A stretch of 64,000 bases of DNA from Clostridium beijerinckii HUN142 (lineage in GTDB: Bacteria; Bacillota; Clostridia; Clostridiales; Clostridiaceae), in contig NZ_KK211335.1 in the NCBI RefSeq assembly GCF_000621745.1, positions 313,585 through 377,584 on the forward strand, written 5' to 3'. The translations under genes were made by a program, and so were the position numbers. Shown here one piece after another: positions 52,529-63,431 of this stretch; position 1 is the first letter of the stretch, and every line of letters begins with the position of its first letter. The notes beneath the pieces are model-generated. The model saw nothing but the letters and a program-made list of their open reading frames with translations, was not told the DNA's origin and did not search any database.

Positions 52529-53842
52529 CTAATTAAATGCGTTATATATTGCAGCAATTCCTTTTTCAAAATCATCATTTTCTATACCAACTAGTATGTT
52601 CATCTCGCTAGAACCTTGGTCTATCATTCTAATGTTGACTTCAGCATTTGAAAGAGCTGTAAAGATCTTGGCAGCAGTTCCTCTTTGTTTAGCCATTCCA
52701 CGTCCAACAGTAGCAATCATAGCTAAATTTGGATGGATTTCTATACTGTCTGGGTTGCATGCTCTTTTAATTTCTTCTACAACAACATCCTTTTTGTTTT
52801 TCAATTGAGTGTCTTGAATTACAAAGCATACTGTATCTATTCCAGAAGGCATATTTTCAAATGAAATATTATGCTGTTCAAGTATTGATAAAATTTTTCT
52901 ACAGAAACCAAGCTCTGAATTCATTGAAGCTTTAGATATTGAAATAACTGTGAAATCTTTTTTACCAGCTATACCTGTTACAGTTGTTGGCTTCATTGAG
53001 CCATCTGTATTTTTTACGATAAAAGTACCTTCGTCTTGAGGTTTATTTGTATTTTTTATATTTATTGGAATTCCAACTTCTCTTACTGGGAATATTGCAT
53101 CTTCATGTAATACAGAAGCACCCATATAAGAAAGTTCTCTAAGTTCTGAATAAGTTATTTTGCTTATTGGTTTTGGATTATCTATTATTCTAGGATCTGC
53201 CATTAAAAATCCTGAAACATCTGTCCAATTCTCATAAAGGTCAGCATTGATGCTTGAAGCAACTAAAGCTCCTGTTACGTCAGAACCACCTCTTGAAAAT
53301 GTGATTATGTTTCCGTCTTTATCTGCTCCATAAAAGCCGGGAATTACAGCATTAGAAATTTTAGATAATTTATAATAAAGGGCTGAATCTGTCGCCTTAG
53401 AATCTAAAGAACCGTCGCTATTAAAAACCATAACGTCTTTAGCATCAACAAATTGAAAGCCAAGATAGTTAGCAAGTATTAGTCCGTTTAAGTATTCGCC
53501 CCTACTTGCAGCATAATCACTCGAAGCCCCTTCTTCAAGATCCTTTTTTATGATGTTTAAATGTTCTGTAATATCAAAGTCTAAATTTAAATCTTTAATG
53601 ATAGTACAATATCTATCTGTTATATGGTTAAAAACATCATCAAAAGATATTCCAGTAGAAACATGGGCGTGGCAAAGATATAATAAATCAGTGATTTTTG
53701 AATCTTTAGGATTTCTTTTTCCTGGCGCAGATGGCACTACATATCTTCTTTCTGGATTTGAAAAGATTATTTCTTTAACTTTTTTAAATTGAGTTGCATC
53801 TGCTAGTGAACTTCCACCAAATTTTGTTACAATTGTGTTCAT
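52529..53842 (-). CDS. lysC: Aspartokinase
   Basis: The product is 437 aa; the ATG after GGGGG five residues into the frame is preferred. It opens T-K-F-G-G-S-S-L-A (the kinase nucleotide loop), has S-R-G-G-S-D-V-T-G near 190 and Y-M-G-A-S-V-L near 235, and two C-terminal ACT domains (about 300-437), with K-x-x-x-S-x-x-G near 330. It phosphorylates aspartate, the first step to lysine, methionine and threonine; ACT domains bind the feedback amino acid. No lysine riboswitch or T-box is seen upstream, so control is likely allosteric. It is monocistronic. Confidence 0.94.
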   Translation of the reverse strand: MNTIVTKFGGSSLADATQFKKVKEIIFSNPERRYVVPSAPGKRNPKDSKITDLLYLCHAHVSTGISFDDVFNHITDRYCTIIKDLNLDFDITEHLNIIKKDLEEGASSDYAASRGEYLNGLILANYLGFQFVDAKDVMVFNSDGSLDSKATDSALYYKLSKISNAVIPGFYGADKDGNIITFSRGGSDVTGALVASSINADLYENWTDVSGFLMADPRIIDNPKPISKITYSELRELSYMGASVLHEDAIFPVREVGIPINIKNTNKPQDEGTFIVKNTDGSMKPTTVTGIAGKKDFTVISISKASMNSELGFCRKILSILEQHNISFENMPSGIDTVCFVIQDTQLKNKKDVVVEEIKRACNPDSIEIHPNLAMIATVGRGMAKQRGTAAKIFTALSNAEVNIRMIDQGSSEMNILVGIENDDFEKGIAAIYNAFN

Positions 53843-53880
53843 AATTATAGCCCCCATATATATGTATTTTTACATATAAG

Positions 53881-53909
53881 ATTGTAGCAATTTATCTAAA
53901 AATGTTCAA
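53881..53909 (-). promoter_or_regulatory. lysC promoter
   Basis: On the minus strand TTGAAC (53904-53909) and TACAAT (53881-53886) are 17 bp apart, with a TGC directly before the -10 (extended form). The start would fall near 53874, giving a leader of about 32 bases, too short for a riboswitch. Confidence 0.72.
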
Positions 53910-54808
53910 GTTAATTATTAATAATGCTAAATGTTTATTTTCTCTTGATCAGTTAGTATTATTTATAGAAAAGAACATATAATAAACTGCAAAGCAGATT
54001 AAGGAATGGATATAAAATAAATTTATGGTATAGAAGGTGCTGAGTTTTGCAATTATAAATTAAGTTGTTTATTTATTTATCTGTATAAAAACAAATAGAA
54101 TGTCTTTAAATCATTAATGAAGAAAATTTATTTAATATAATAAATTATATATACTACGAGAAATAATTCTTCATCATAATTCTAAAAGCATTGCAATAAT
54201 TTTAGTCGTAACTGTGAAATGTGCATTGTAACATATATATTCTATGAAAAAAATTTATCATAGTTAATAATATTGAGTATGTTCAAATAAATAATTTACA
54301 TTTAAAGTTACAGTAAGCTGAGTTATTAGTTAAAACTAAAATTTAGAAATTTATCTGCAACATATATTATATGTAGAGAAAATAGTGAGTATCATTAATA
54401 ACGTTTGACAGAGTAAATATTGATTTGTATAATAAAAATACCAAGTTAAACTTGATTATTTCTTGTTTTCATTGAAATTCAGCGTTGAATAAATCAAGAA
54501 AAATAATATAGAAGTAAAGTAAGTATTGTTAACATTATGGTACTGATAATTTAATATGCAAATATTTTATTATTAGGAGTTATATGAATTACAAATTTAT
54601 ATATACTTTGACAACGGAGTCATAGAATTAATAATTCAGATTGATTTCGTTTTTTTTGTTATAAGTTATAAAATAATTTTCTGCAGAAGTTATTTTTTAT
54701 ATTTATCAATTTAATAAATATAAGCTTTAATTTTTAAAGAATATGGTATTGATTTCTTTAAAAATTAAAGTTTTTACTACAAAAATACTTACTTTTTTAA
54801 AAAATCTA
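53910..54808. other. Long AT-rich gap lysC-glnA
   Basis: About 900 bp without a gene. It contains repeat F copy 2 (54150-54223). TTAAAGAA with a complementary TTTCTTTAA near 54735-54770 makes a possible hairpin. No RNA gene or riboswitch was recognised. Confidence 0.45.
54150..54223 (-). repeat. Intergenic repeat F, copy 2
   Basis: The reverse complement matches 12370-12443 at about 85 % by eye, including AGTTACGACTAAAATT, TTTAGAATTATGATGAAG and AATTATTT. The two copies are more than 40 kb apart and flank unrelated genes, so it is a dispersed element. Confidence 0.75.
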
Positions 54809-54837
54809 TTGATTTGTTAGAAATGGTGGTATATAAT
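54809..54837 (+). promoter_or_regulatory. glnA promoter
   Basis: TTGATT at 54809-54814 and TATAAT at 54832-54837 are 17 bp apart. The start near 54844 gives a leader of about 85 bases that contains the terminator below. Confidence 0.78.
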
Positions 54838-54859
54838 TTACTTATTAAATGAATTGAGC

Positions 54860-54907
54860 AAAGGCGTTCGATAGATGGTATACCGCTTCTATTGTGCGCC
54901 TTTTTTT
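54860..54907 (+). terminator. Leader terminator of glnA (antitermination site)
   Basis: AAAGGCG (54860-54866) pairs with CGCCTTT at the far end (54897-54903), and CGATAGA pairs with TCTATTG inside it, with a loop holding GGTATACC. A run of seven T follows, ending 20 bp before the glnA ribosome-binding site. A terminator between promoter and gene means glnA is controlled by readthrough. The ANTAR protein encoded immediately downstream of glnA is the obvious antiterminator; C. saccharobutylicum glnA-nitR is a known parallel. Confidence 0.88.
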
Positions 54908-54929
54908 AGAAAAAAAGGGGGTTTGTAAA

Positions 54930-56261
54930 ATGGCAAAGTACACAAAGGAAGATATCATTAACTTAGTAAAGGAAAATGGAGTTAAATTTATAAGACTTCA
55001 ATTTACAGATATCTTTGGAACATTAAAAAACGTAGCAATTACAGACAGACAGTTAGAAAAAGCATTAAATAATGAGTGCATGTTTGATGGATCATCTATT
55101 GATGGTTTCGTTAGAATTGAAGAATCCGACATGAATTTAAGACCAAACTTAGATAGTTTTGTAATTTTCCCATGGAGACCGCAACAAGGTAAGGTTGCAA
55201 GATTAATCTGTGACGTTTATAAACCAGATGGAAAGCCATTTGAAGGTGATCCAAGATATATCCTGAAGAGAGCTATAGCAGATGCAGCTGAACTTGGATA
55301 TACAATGAATGTTGGACCTGAATGTGAATTTTTCTTATTTGAAACTGATGAAAATGGTAATGCAACAACAAACACTCAAGATAAAGGTGGATATTTTGAT
55401 TTAGCGCCTACAGATTTAGGAGAAAACGCAAGGCGTGACATGACTTTAGCATTAGAAGAAATGGGATTTGAGATTGAAGCATCTCACCATGAAGTTGCTG
55501 AAGGGCAAAATGAAATTGACTTTAAATATGGTGATGCATTAACTACAGCTGATAATATTATGACATTTAAACTAGTTGTTAAGTCTATTGCACAAAGACA
55601 CGGATTACATGCATCATTTATGCCAAAACCAATTTTCGGAATTAATGGTTCAGGAATGCATGTTAATATGTCATTATTCAAGGATGGAAAGAATGTTTTT
55701 GTTGATGAAAATGACAAGAATGGCTTAAGTCCAATAGCTTATAACTTTATAGCAGGATTATTAAAGAATATCAAAGGTCTTGCAGCTGTTACTAACCCAT
55801 TAGTTAATTCATACAAGAGATTAGTACCAGGATATGAAGCACCAGTTTATCTAGCTTGGTCTTGCAAAAACAGAACAGCATTAATAAGAGTACCAGCAGC
55901 TAGAGGCGCAGGAACTAGAGTTGAGCTTAGATGTCCAGATCCAAGTTCTAACCCATATTTAGTATTAGCAGCTTTACTGCAAGCAGGATTAGAAGGTATT
56001 AAGAACAATCTACAACCACCAGCAGAAGTTGAAGCAAATATTTTTGCTATGACTGACCAAGAAAGAAAAGCTAACGGAATCGATAACTTACCTAATAACT
56101 TATATGAAGCAGTTCAATTCATGAGAGAAAGTGAGTTAGCTAAGTCAGCTTTAGGAGAACATGTGTACAATAATTATCTTGAAGGTAAAGCAGCTGAGTG
56201 GGATGATTATAGAACTAAAGTACATGACTGGGAATTAGAAAACTATCTTAATAGATATTAA
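54930..56261 (+). CDS. glnA: Glutamine synthetase, type I
   Basis: The product is 443 aa, start ATG 54930 after GGGGG. Motifs in order: F-T-D-I-F-G near 30, D-G-S-S-I-D-G-F near 50, G-P-E-C-E-F-F near 127, the ATP and metal region N-G-S-G-M-H near 240, and R-V-P-A-A-R near 318. The length and lack of an adenylylation loop fit the GSI-alpha type of Firmicutes, feedback-controlled without covalent change. It makes glutamine from glutamate and ammonia. A leader terminator and the downstream ANTAR gene point to antitermination. Confidence 0.97.
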   Translation: MAKYTKEDIINLVKENGVKFIRLQFTDIFGTLKNVAITDRQLEKALNNECMFDGSSIDGFVRIEESDMNLRPNLDSFVIFPWRPQQGKVARLICDVYKPDGKPFEGDPRYILKRAIADAAELGYTMNVGPECEFFLFETDENGNATTNTQDKGGYFDLAPTDLGENARRDMTLALEEMGFEIEASHHEVAEGQNEIDFKYGDALTTADNIMTFKLVVKSIAQRHGLHASFMPKPIFGINGSGMHVNMSLFKDGKNVFVDENDKNGLSPIAYNFIAGLLKNIKGLAAVTNPLVNSYKRLVPGYEAPVYLAWSCKNRTALIRVPAARGAGTRVELRCPDPSSNPYLVLAALLQAGLEGIKNNLQPPAEVEANIFAMTDQERKANGIDNLPNNLYEAVQFMRESELAKSALGEHVYNNYLEGKAAEWDDYRTKVHDWELENYLNRY

Positions 56262-56302
56262 TTTAGTAATACCAATTATTATTAATTAAGGTGGGGATTG
56301 CA

Positions 56303-56863
56303 ATGGCTCAAGATGGAAGAATTATTATAGCTTTAAGCAATATTGAGACAGCAAAGAAATTAAAGAGTTTACTAATGCAGGAAGGCTATGAAATCATAGC
56401 ATTATGTGCTTCAGGAAATGAATTAATTAGATTAGTTATGCAACATTCCCCAGACCTAGTCTTAGTAGGATATAAATTCAAGGATATGAGTTTACTAGAT
56501 GTTTATGAAACACTAGTAGATGTAACTAGTTTTTTAGCTATCGTAAATGAGCCTTATAAATCATTTATAGAAGAAGATACTGATATATATTGTATTGGTA
56601 CTAAAATCTCTAATGTTCTCTTAACTAATGCTATAAATTTAATTTTTCAAAGCAAAAAGAGAATCAAGAAGCTGAGAGATCAAGTTGAAAAGTTAGAACA
56701 TACTCTAGAAGATAGAAAGCTTATCGAAAAGGCTAAAGGTCAACTCATGAAAACTTCAGGACTTACGGAGAATGAAGCGTTTAGATATATGCAGAAGATA
56801 AGTATGGATTCTGGGAAAAGAATGAAAGATATTGCGAGTTTAATATTAAGTGAAAATGAATAA
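56303..56863 (+). CDS. nitR: ANTAR antiterminator with pseudo-receiver
   Basis: The product is 186 aa from ATG 56303, six bases after GGTGGGG. Residues 5-115 form a receiver-like domain, but the phospho-acceptor Asp is replaced by Gly56 (L-V-L-V-G-Y), and the acidic pair near the first strand is absent (I-I-I-A-L-S-N). A coiled coil (about 110-125) leads to an ANTAR domain (A-K-G-Q-L-M near 136, G-L-T-E-N-E-A-F near 144). ANTAR domains bind paired RNA hairpins to stop termination. It lies 42 bp after glnA and before gltB, matching NitR of C. saccharobutylicum. Control by phosphorylation is not possible in the usual way; direct binding to glutamine synthetase or a ligand is more likely. Confidence 0.93.
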   Translation: MAQDGRIIIALSNIETAKKLKSLLMQEGYEIIALCASGNELIRLVMQHSPDLVLVGYKFKDMSLLDVYETLVDVTSFLAIVNEPYKSFIEEDTDIYCIGTKISNVLLTNAINLIFQSKKRIKKLRDQVEKLEHTLEDRKLIEKAKGQLMKTSGLTENEAFRYMQKISMDSGKRMKDIASLILSENE

Positions 56864-56872
56864 CTTATAAAA

Positions 56873-56934
56873 TGTAGCAAATACGCGAGTAATTATATTT
56901 CAAAAAAGGATGTATTTACTCGTTGTTTGCTACA
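56873..56934 (+). promoter_or_regulatory. Hairpin between nitR and gltB
   Basis: TGTAGCAAATACGCGAGTAA (56873-56892) pairs with TTACTCG-TTTGCTACA (56916-56934) with a small bulge. No T-run follows, but it may be a second antitermination or processing site between glnA-nitR and gltB-gltD. Confidence 0.6.
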
Positions 56935-57035
56935 CATAAATGCAATATGATTGTTTTAAGGATAAATAGGTGCCTGATAGATAAATATTTAAGAAGGTAC
57001 AAATGAATATATTATTATCTCAAGGGGGAATTTTA

Positions 57036-60000
57036 ATGGAAAGAAATAATCCGAATGCACAGGGGTTATATAATCCATGTTTTGAACATGATGCTTGTGG
57101 AATTGGGACTATAGTAAACATTGATGGTGAGAAATCTCATGAAATATTATCAGATTGTTTAACTATCCTAGAAAAGCTAGAGCACAGAGGTGGTACAGGC
57201 GCTGATGAACATACAGGAGATGGAGCAGGAATATTATTTAATATACCACATAAATTCTTTCAGGAAGAATTGAAATCAAAAGGTATGACTCTCGGAAACG
57301 AAGGGGACTACGCTGTTGCTATGGTATTTTTACCACAAGAAGAAAAGGCAAGAAAAGAAGCTATGAGCCTTTTTGAAGATATATCAAAGGAAGAAGGACT
57401 TGAACTAATTGGGTGGAGAGAAGTTCAAACAAACCCTTCAATACTTGGAAAAGCATCGCTAGAAGCAATGCCTGCAATAATGCAAGCTTTTGTAAGAAGA
57501 CCAAATGGAATAAAACCAGGAAAAGATTTTGAAAGAAATTTATATATTGTTAGAAGAAATATAGAAAAAAGAGCAGGATGGATAAGTAAATTCCTAAATG
57601 AAACTTTCTACATAGCGTCTTTTTCATCAAAGACAATAGTATATAAAGGAATGTTACTATCTACACAGCTTAGAGAATTTTATAAAGATTTAGAAGATGA
57701 AAGAGTTGAAACATCTTTGGCATTAGTACATTCAAGATATAGTACTAATACATTCCCAAGTTGGGAAAGAGCTCATCCTAATAGATTTATGATTCACAAT
57801 GGTGAAATTAATACACTTCGTGGAAATGTTAATAAGGTTTATTCTAGAGAAACAAATGTTAAATCTAGAGCACTTGGAAAAGATTTAAACAGAGTGTTAC
57901 CTATCATAAATAAAGAAGGATCAGACTCTGCGATATTTGATAACAATTTAGAATTCTTATATATGAATGGAATGGATTTAACTAGAGCCATTATGATGGC
58001 AATTCCAGAACCATGGTATAAGAGTAAAACTATGAGTAAAGAAATGAAAGCTTTTTATGAATATAATGCTACACTAATGGAACCATGGGATGGTCCAGCA
58101 GCTATCGTATTTACAGATGGTGAAAAAGTTGGTGCAGTTTTAGATAGAAATGGTTTAAGACCATCAAGATATTATATAACTAAAGATAGAAGACTTATTC
58201 TTTCTTCAGAAGTTGGTGCATTAGATATACCAGCTGAAATTGTTGAAAAGAAAGATAGATTAATGCCAGGTAGAATGTTACTTGTAGATACAGTTAAAAA
58301 AGAAGTTATAGATGACGAAGAATTAAAGAATGCTTATGCTAATCAATATCCTTATGGAGAATGGTTAAAAGAAAATCTAGTTACTTTAGATAAAATGAAT
58401 GAAAGTAAGAAGTTCAAGATTGAATATGATAAGGAAACTAGAAAGAAATTAGAAAAAGCGTTTGGATATACTTACGAGGAAGTAAAAACAACAATGCTTC
58501 CAATGGCTGAAACTGGAGCTGAACCATTAGCAGCAATGGGCGTGGATGTTCCATTAGCAGTATTATCAAAGAATTCTCAGCCATTATTTAATTATTTCAA
58601 GCAGTTATTTGCACAAGTAACTAATCCTCCTATTGATGCTATTAGAGAAGAAATAGTTACAGCTTCTAATGTTTATCTTGGACCAGAAGGAAATATATTA
58701 GAAGATAAAGCATCAAATTGTGAGTTGATTAAACTTGATTCACCAATAATTAATGATGAAGAATTAGCTAAAATAAAGGCTTATAATAAAGGAAACTTAA
58801 AATCAAAGGTAATTGATATTGTATTTGATAAAGGTGGCTCTTTAGAAGAAGCATTAAATGAAATGTTTGAAAAGGCTCAGGATGCATATGAAAAGGGATA
58901 TACTATATTTATATTATCTGATAGAAATATAAGTGAGGCAAAAGTTCCTATTCCATCATTACTTGCAGTATCAGCACTTCACCAATATCTAGTTAAAAAA
59001 GGGACAAGAACTTCAGTTGCGTTAATACTTGAAAGTGGAGAGCCTAGAGAAATTCACCATTTTGCTACATTGCTTGGATTTGGTGCTTCTGCTATAAATT
59101 CATATATGGCTTATGAAAGCTTAAGAGGATTAATTGAAGATGGATTACTTGATTTAGAATATGATAAGGCTGTCTACAACTATAATAAAGCAGTGCTTAA
59201 AGGTATAATTAAAATACTTTCAAAAATGGGTATTTCAACAATACAATCTTATCAAGGAGCACAAATTTTTGAGGCTATAGGAATTGGAAAAGAGGTTATT
59301 GATAAATACTTTACTAATACTATAAGCAGAATTGATGGAATAGGACTCGCTGAAATTCAAAAAGAAGCAGAGATAAATCACAGAAATGGATTTAAAGAAA
59401 AAACTTATTCTGCAGACTTTTCGTTAGATTCACCAGGATATGAAAAACTTAGATCAGGAGAAGATAGTGCTGAAGAGCATTTATATAATCCACTAACTAT
59501 TCATAAACTTCAAGAGGCTACTAAGACATCAAATTATGAATTGTTTAAAGAATATACTTCTTTAATTGATGATGAAAAAGCTGAAATTACTTTAAGAGGA
59601 TTATTAGAATTTAACTATAATTCTAAGTCAATTCCACTTGAAGAAGTTGAGCCAGTTTCAGAAATTGTTAAGAGATTTAAGACAGGAGCAATGTCTTATG
59701 GATCAATTTCTAAAGAAGCTCATGAAGCACTTGCTATTGCTATGAACAGAATTGGCGGTAAGTCTAATACTGGTGAAGGCGGAGAAGATAAGGATAGATG
59801 GACTAAAGATGCAAATGGGGATTCAAGAAGATCTTCAATAAAGCAAATTGCATCTGGTAGATTTGGAGTAACTTCAGAGTATCTAGTAAATGCAGATGAA
59901 CTTCAAATAAAATTAGCACAAGGAGCAAAACCTGGCGAAGGTGGTCAATTACCTGGAACTAAGGTTTACCCATGGATTGCTAAAACTAGACATTCAACTA

Positions 60001-61613
60001 CAGGGGTTGGTCTTATATCACCACCACCTCATCATGATATTTACTCAATAGAAGATTTAGCTCAATTAATATATGACTTAAAGAATTCAAACACTGGAGC
60101 TAGAGTATCTGTTAAGTTAGTTTCAGAATGTGGAGTTGGAACTGTTGCAGCTGGTGTTGCTAAAGGTGGAGCAGAAGTAATATTAATTTCAGGGTATGAT
60201 GGAGGAACAGGTGCATCACCTAAAAACTCAATCAAAAATGCCGGACTTCCTTGGGAACTTGGACTAGCTGAAGCTCACCAAACATTACTTCTTAACGATT
60301 TAAGAGAAAGAGTTAGAGTAGAAGTAGATGGTAAGCTTATGAGCGGTCGTGATGTTGCTATAGCCGCACTTCTTGGAGCAGAGGAATTTGGATTTGCAAC
60401 TGCACCATTAGTAACTTTAGGTTGTGTTATGATGAGAGTTTGTAATTTAGATACTTGTCCAGTTGGAGTTGCAACTCAAAATGAAGAGCTTAGAAAGAGA
60501 TTTAAAGGGAAACCAGAATATGTAGTTAACTTTATGTACTTTATAGCTCAAGAATTAAGAGAAATTATGGCGAATCTTGGATTTAGAACTATTGATGAAA
60601 TGGTTGGTAGAGTAGATAAACTTAAGCAGAGAGAAAACATTCATGGTTGGAAAGCTAAGAATATTGATTTAAGTTCAGTACTTTATACTCCAGATAAATA
60701 TAAGGGAAAAGTTGTTAAGTTTGATGAAACTAAAAAGTATGACTTTAAATTAGAAAGAGTATTAGACCAAAAGGTATTCCTAAGTCAATTTAAAGATGCT
60801 ATAGAAAAGAAAGAAAAAGTAAATTTTGAAATTGATATAACTAATACTGATAGAACCCTTGGAACTATTCTTGGATCTGAAATAACAAGAATTAATGGGT
60901 CAGATGGATTGCCGGAAGATACTATTACTATTAAGTGTAATGGAGCGGCAGGACAAAGTTTTGGATCATTCATTCCAAAGGGATTAACATTTGAAGTTGA
61001 AGGAGATGCTAATGATTACCTAGGTAAGGGATTATCAGGTGGTAAGGTTATAGTATATCCTCCAAAGAAATCAACATTTGTAGCTGAAGATAATATTTTG
61101 ATTGGAAATGTTGCTTTATATGGTGCAACTTCAGGAAAAGTATTTATAAATGGTATTGCAGGTGAAAGATTCTGCGTTAGAAATTCAGGAGCAACTGCTG
61201 TGGTTGAAGGAGTTGGAGCTCACGGATTAGAGTACATGACAGGTGGTAAGGTTGTTGTTTTAGGCAAAACAGGAATTAACTTTGCTGCTGGTATGAGTGG
61301 CGGAATTGCTTACCTTTATGAAGAGGATCCAAACTTTAGAATAAATCTAAATGAAGAAATGATTCTATTAGAAGAGTTAAGCTTAGAAGATGAAGAAGAA
61401 TTAAGGAACTTAATTGAAGAACATGTAAAAGTTACAGGCTCTCCTAAAGGAAATAAAATATTATACAACTTTGAGACAGAAAAATCTAAGTTCCACAAAA
61501 TAATTCCAAAGGATTATAAGAGAGTAATGGAAACTGTTGAAAAGCATAAGAATCTTGGATGTGATGAGGATGAAGCATTAATTAAAACTTTCCAAGAAAT
61601 TAAAGGAAATTAG
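57036..61613 (+). CDS. gltB: Glutamate synthase, large subunit
   Basis: The product is 1525 aa, ATG 57036 after AAGGGGG. A 20-residue propeptide precedes Cys21 (E-H-D-A-C-G-I-G), the amidotransferase nucleophile. The class II glutaminase covers about 21-430. The central domain follows, then the FMN-binding synthase domain (about 800-1200; G-E-G-G-E near 910, K-P-G-E-G-G near 968, and [13 protein letters not shown] for the 3Fe-4S cluster near 1130), and the beta-helix GXGXG domain at the C-terminus (G-x-G-L-S-G-G-K near 1330). It combines glutamine and 2-oxoglutarate into two glutamates. It is the partner of gltD, 13 bp downstream. Confidence 0.97.
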   Translation: MERNNPNAQGLYNPCFEHDACGIGTIVNIDGEKSHEILSDCLTILEKLEHRGGTGADEHTGDGAGILFNIPHKFFQEELKSKGMTLGNEGDYAVAMVFLPQEEKARKEAMSLFEDISKEEGLELIGWREVQTNPSILGKASLEAMPAIMQAFVRRPNGIKPGKDFERNLYIVRRNIEKRAGWISKFLNETFYIASFSSKTIVYKGMLLSTQLREFYKDLEDERVETSLALVHSRYSTNTFPSWERAHPNRFMIHNGEINTLRGNVNKVYSRETNVKSRALGKDLNRVLPIINKEGSDSAIFDNNLEFLYMNGMDLTRAIMMAIPEPWYKSKTMSKEMKAFYEYNATLMEPWDGPAAIVFTDGEKVGAVLDRNGLRPSRYYITKDRRLILSSEVGALDIPAEIVEKKDRLMPGRMLLVDTVKKEVIDDEELKNAYANQYPYGEWLKENLVTLDKMNESKKFKIEYDKETRKKLEKAFGYTYEEVKTTMLPMAETGAEPLAAMGVDVPLAVLSKNSQPLFNYFKQLFAQVTNPPIDAIREEIVTASNVYLGPEGNILEDKASNCELIKLDSPIINDEELAKIKAYNKGNLKSKVIDIVFDKGGSLEEALNEMFEKAQDAYEKGYTIFILSDRNISEAKVPIPSLLAVSALHQYLVKKGTRTSVALILESGEPREIHHFATLLGFGASAINSYMAYESLRGLIEDGLLDLEYDKAVYNYNKAVLKGIIKILSKMGISTIQSYQGAQIFEAIGIGKEVIDKYFTNTISRIDGIGLAEIQKEAEINHRNGFKEKTYSADFSLDSPGYEKLRSGEDSAEEHLYNPLTIHKLQEATKTSNYELFKEYTSLIDDEKAEITLRGLLEFNYNSKSIPLEEVEPVSEIVKRFKTGAMSYGSISKEAHEALAIAMNRIGGKSNTGEGGEDKDRWTKDANGDSRRSSIKQIASGRFGVTSEYLVNADELQIKLAQGAKPGEGGQLPGTKVYPWIAKTRHSTTGVGLISPPPHHDIYSIEDLAQLIYDLKNSNTGARVSVKLVSECGVGTVAAGVAKGGAEVILISGYDGGTGASPKNSIKNAGLPWELGLAEAHQTLLLNDLRERVRVEVDGKLMSGRDVAIAALLGAEEFGFATAPLVTLGCVMMRVCNLDTCPVGVATQNEELRKRFKGKPEYVVNFMYFIAQELREIMANLGFRTIDEMVGRVDKLKQRENIHGWKAKNIDLSSVLYTPDKYKGKVVKFDETKKYDFKLERVLDQKVFLSQFKDAIEKKEKVNFEIDITNTDRTLGTILGSEITRINGSDGLPEDTITIKCNGAAGQSFGSFIPKGLTFEVEGDANDYLGKGLSGGKVIVYPPKKSTFVAEDNILIGNVALYGATSGKVFINGIAGERFCVRNSGATAVVEGVGAHGLEYMTGGKVVVLGKTGINFAAGMSGGIAYLYEEDPNFRINLNEEMILLEELSLEDEEELRNLIEEHVKVTGSPKGNKILYNFETEKSKFHKIIPKDYKRVMETVEKHKNLGCDEDEALIKTFQEIKGN

Positions 61614-61626
61614 GAGGGTTAGAAAA

Positions 61627-63099
61627 ATGGGTAAACCAACGGGATTTTTAGAGTATGATAGAGAAGTAGGTAAAAATAGAGAACCCAAAGAAAGATTAAA
61701 AGATTACAAAGAATTTCATTTAAGTCTTCCAGCAGAAAAGCAAAGTATTCAAGGTGCAAGATGTATGGACTGTGGTGTTCCATTCTGTCAATCAGGAGTT
61801 CTATTTTCAGGAATGGTATCGGGATGTCCGCTTCACAATCTAATTCCTGAATGGAATGATTTAGTGTATAGAGGAAAATGGGATTTAGCTTATGAAAGAT
61901 TAAATAAGACTAATCCATTCCCGGAATTTACAGGAAGAGTATGTCCAGCTCCATGCGAAGCTGGATGTACAGCAGGGTTAAATGGGCCTTCAGTTGCTAT
62001 AAAGGAAAATGAAAGAGCTATAATTGATACTGCTTTTAAAAATGGGATAGTTAAAGCTAATCCTCCGGTTAAGAGAACTGGAAAGAAAGTTGCTGTAATA
62101 GGATCAGGTCCAGCAGGACTTGCTACGGCAGATACGTTAAATAAATGTGGTCACAAAGTTACTGTTTTTGAAAGAAGTGATAGACCAGGTGGATTATTAA
62201 TGTATGGTATTCCAAACATGAAGCTTGATAAAGAAGTTATATTAAGAAGAATAAATCTTATGGCTGAGGAAGGTATTAGGTTTGTAACTAACGCCAATAT
62301 TGGTGAAAATTATGATACAAATGAAATATTAGATGAATATGATGCAGTAGTACTTGCAACTGGTGCATCTGATCCTAGGGATCTTGTAGCAAAAGGTAGA
62401 GATGAAGTTAAAGGGGTACATTTTGCGGTAGATTTCTTAAAAGCTAATACAAAAAGTCTTCTAGATTCAAACCATGATGATAACAATTATATTTCAGCAA
62501 AAGATAAAAATGTAATTGTAATTGGTGGTGGAGATACAGGGACAGATTGTGTTGGAACTTCACTCAGACATGGATGTAAATCATTAGTTCAATTTGAAAT
62601 AATGGGTGAACCTCTTAAGGAAAGAGGAGATAATAATCCATGGCCAGAATGGCCTAAAGTTCTTAAGGTTGATTATGGCCAAGAAGAATTTATAGATATT
62701 TATGGCAAAGATCCAAGAGAATATTTAACTACAGTTACAGGTCTTCATGCAGATAAAGATGGAAATCTTGAAAGTGTTGATACTGTAAAAGTTGAATGGA
62801 AGAAGGACGAAAATGGAAGATTTGGTCCAGTGCCAGTTGAAGGATCAGAAAAAACTTATCAAGCCGAACTTGTATTACTTGCAATGGGCTTCACAGGTTC
62901 ACAAAATTACATTAAAGAAGCTTTTGGTGTTGAGTCAGATGCGAGAAGTAATATAAAGGCAAATGAAAAAGATTTTAAAACCAATGTGCACAAAGTATTT
63001 TCAACAGGTGACGCTAGACGTGGACAATCATTGGTTGTTACTGCTATAAATGAAGGAATAAGAGCAGGAATAGCTGTTAATGAGTTCTTAAGAAAATAG
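61627..63099 (+). CDS. gltD: Glutamate synthase, small subunit
   Basis: The product is 490 aa, after GGAGGG. The N-terminus binds two 4Fe-4S clusters (A-R-C-M-D-C-G-V-P-F-C near 38-50; C-P near 60; C-P-A-P-C-E-A-G-C near 95-105). FAD and NAD(P)H sites follow: V-I-G-S-G-P-A-G-L near 157 and V-I-G-G-G-D-T-G near 298, and a C-terminal G-D-A-R-R-G. It passes electrons from NADPH to GltB. Full length. Confidence 0.97.
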   Translation: MGKPTGFLEYDREVGKNREPKERLKDYKEFHLSLPAEKQSIQGARCMDCGVPFCQSGVLFSGMVSGCPLHNLIPEWNDLVYRGKWDLAYERLNKTNPFPEFTGRVCPAPCEAGCTAGLNGPSVAIKENERAIIDTAFKNGIVKANPPVKRTGKKVAVIGSGPAGLATADTLNKCGHKVTVFERSDRPGGLLMYGIPNMKLDKEVILRRINLMAEEGIRFVTNANIGENYDTNEILDEYDAVVLATGASDPRDLVAKGRDEVKGVHFAVDFLKANTKSLLDSNHDDNNYISAKDKNVIVIGGGDTGTDCVGTSLRHGCKSLVQFEIMGEPLKERGDNNPWPEWPKVLKVDYGQEEFIDIYGKDPREYLTTVTGLHADKDGNLESVDTVKVEWKKDENGRFGPVPVEGSEKTYQAELVLLAMGFTGSQNYIKEAFGVESDARSNIKANEKDFKTNVHKVFSTGDARRGQSLVVTAINEGIRAGIAVNEFLRK

Positions 63100-63106
63100 T
63101 ATGGTA

Positions 63107-63156
63107 AAATAGGAGTGATATTCTAAGTATTTAGAATTATCACTCCTATTTATTTT
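63107..63156 (+). terminator. Terminator of the glt operon
   Basis: AAATAGGAGTGATA (63107-63120) pairs with TATCACTCCTATTT (63138-63151, from the run ATTATCACTCCTATTTATTTT), loop about 17 bases, followed by T-rich sequence. It ends the glnA-nitR-gltB-gltD block. From 63157 to 63431 nothing else is seen. Confidence 0.9.
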
Positions 63157-63431
63157 AAAAATAAAATTAAATTTTAAATTTAGATACAGTAGATAATAAT
63201 AATCAAGTACTTGTATTCTATGAAGAATATTTTTATAACCTACATGTTATGAATTGTCTTAGGAAAGCAATGTAACACTTGCCATAGATTAGAACAAAAC
63301 AGAGCTTTTAATTAATAATTAAGAATATTTTCATGAATTTATATTAATTAGCCATATATAATATAAAGGTAACTACTTTTTTAGTGGCAAAATGAATAAT
63401 CTTTTAAGGAGAAATTGATTGGAGGATATTA

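Noticed and set aside
53843-54150. Possible lysine riboswitch or T-box upstream of lysC
   Set aside because: The best promoter leaves only about 32 bases of leader, and no T-box or lysine aptamer motif was found.
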